Shown: positions 63,456-64,000 of the stretch, piece by piece
Numbering within the stretch: the first letter of the stretch is position 1
How the letters are laid out: each line of letters begins with the position of its first letter
NCBI RefSeq assembly: GCF_027063845.1
Contig: NZ_JAMOQU010000019.1
Span: 62,001-126,000 of the forward strand
Reading direction: 5' to 3'
Source of the DNA: Thermococcus sp.
Lineage (GTDB): Archaea > Methanobacteriota_B > Thermococci > Thermococcales > Thermococcaceae
Length of the DNA: 64,000 nt
Program-made: the position numbers and the translations under genes
The notes under the pieces: model-generated
What the model saw: the letters and a program-made list of their open reading frames with translations, nothing else
Databases searched by the model: none
Told to the model about the DNA's origin: nothing

Positions 63456-64000
63456 ATGATTAGGAAGGTCAAGACCGGCATTCCGGGCATGGACGAAATC
63501 CTTCACGGGGGAATTCCCGAGAGGAACGTTGTCCTGCTCAGCGGCGGGCCGGGAACTGGCAAGTCCATATTCAGCCAGCAGTTCATCTGGAACGGCCTCC
63601 AGATGGGCGAGCCCGGCATTTACGTCGCCCTTGAGGAGCACCCGGTTCAGGTCAGGCAGAACATGGCCCAGTTCGGCTGGGACGTGAGAAAGTACGAGGA
63701 GGAAGGTTTATTCGCGATGGTTGACGCCTTCACCGCGGGAATCGGTAAGAGCAAGGAGTACGAGAAGTACATCGTTCACGACCTTACGGACATCAGGGAG
63801 TTCATAGACGTCCTTAGAACGGCCGTTAAAGACCTCGGGGCCAAGCGCGTTGTTATAGACTCGGTTACGACGCTCTACATCAACAAGCCGGCGATGGCGA
63901 GGAGCATCGTCATGCATCTCAAGCGCGTTTTAGCGGGTCTCGGCGTCACGAGCATACTCGTGAGCCAGATAAGCGTTGGCGAGCGCGGATTCGGTGGGCC
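63456..64000 (+). CDS. KaiC-like RecA-superfamily ATPase (3' end outside window)
   Basis: 181 residues are visible and the frame is open at the window edge. [34 protein letters not shown] contains an intact Walker A (GGPGTGKS, 30-37), followed by [15 protein letters not shown] (catalytic Glu pair) and [12 protein letters not shown] (Walker B-like), so it should hydrolyse ATP, unlike the three degenerate relatives in this window. ATG 63456 follows GGGGGTGACG. Archaeal KaiC-like proteins are signalling or recombination-like ATPases of uncertain role. A tandem repeat occurs in the leader. Confidence 0.88.
   Translation, partial: MIRKVKTGIPGMDEILHGGIPERNVVLLSGGPGTGKSIFSQQFIWNGLQMGEPGIYVALEEHPVQVRQNMAQFGWDVRKYEEEGLFAMVDAFTAGIGKSKEYEKYIVHDLTDIREFIDVLRTAVKDLGAKRVVIDSVTTLYINKPAMARSIVMHLKRVLAGLGVTSILVSQISVGERGFGG

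Noticed and set aside
1..64000. CRISPR arrays, tRNA or rRNA genes, insertion sequences
   Set aside because: I looked for regularly spaced repeats, cloverleaf-type sequences, transposase motifs and terminal inverted repeats and saw none that hold up.

Overview
The window is archaeal and almost certainly from a Thermococcus-type genome (Thermococcales). Supporting signs are GGTGAT/GGAGG ribosome-binding sites next to many leaderless genes placed about 25 nt downstream of AT-rich TATA boxes, C/D box guide RNA genes, a CGP-CTERM-like surface-protein tail, DUF257/KaiC-like proteins, a GH57 glucanotransferase preceded by a perfect Thermococcales glycolytic motif, and archaeal Elp3, Nip7, MfnA, TtuA and NcsA. 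Genes are tightly packed on both strands, and many overlap by 4 bp.

Layout. 1-7.8 kb: end of a DUF460 protein, two paralogous winged-helix regulator/membrane-protein pairs, two KaiC-like proteins without a P-loop, a CPBP protease, an NcsA-type tRNA thiolase and a site-2 protease. 7.9-18.3 kb: a surface-polysaccharide cluster (four GT4 glycosyltransferases, an unusual nucleotidyltransferase-kinase fusion, GalU, UDP-glucose dehydrogenase, a Wzx-like flippase, an FkbM methyltransferase), followed by two tandem C/D box sRNAs. 18.5-25.2 kb: aspartate/tyrosine decarboxylase, antiporter, HAD hydrolase, polyprenol/phytol-kinase-like protein, GH57 4-alpha-glucanotransferase, DUF257 protein. 25.4-33.7 kb: a large membrane protein, a GT2 synthase, TtuA, a CGP-CTERM surface protein and a DUF4855-like protein. 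33.9-40.5 kb: FAD dehydrogenase, CBS protein, two tandem antiporters, MarC, HisS and a third C/D sRNA. 40.5-42.4 kb: an AT-richer, twice-frameshifted GmrSD-like (DUF262/HNH) gene. 42.4-48.4 kb: a PLD lipoprotein, a C/D sRNA joined to a coiled-coil gene, and a seven-gene operon-like block containing two TasA/camelysin-like secreted proteins, two small membrane proteins, a SipW-type signal peptidase and a DUF5305 protein, preceded by a winged-helix regulator. 48.5-64 kb: AlaS, a graveyard of decayed ABC exporter genes, Nif3-like protein, Elp3, a TrkA-C protein, HdeD-like protein, YkgJ-like protein, Nip7 and the start of an intact KaiC-like ATPase.

The most interesting candidate system is the 44.0-48.4 kb block. 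It looks like a complete archaeal TasA/bundling-pilus-type extracellular filament module: regulator, filament subunits, dedicated peptidase and membrane accessory proteins. Its first mRNA appears to begin with a hairpin placed directly before a strong ribosome-binding site. Other notable signals are a paired operator flanking the TATA box of a 67-aa gene, a single TATA element that may drive marC on one strand and a C/D sRNA on the other, and an ABC permease gene fused out of frame to the last 15 codons of a vanished ATPase.
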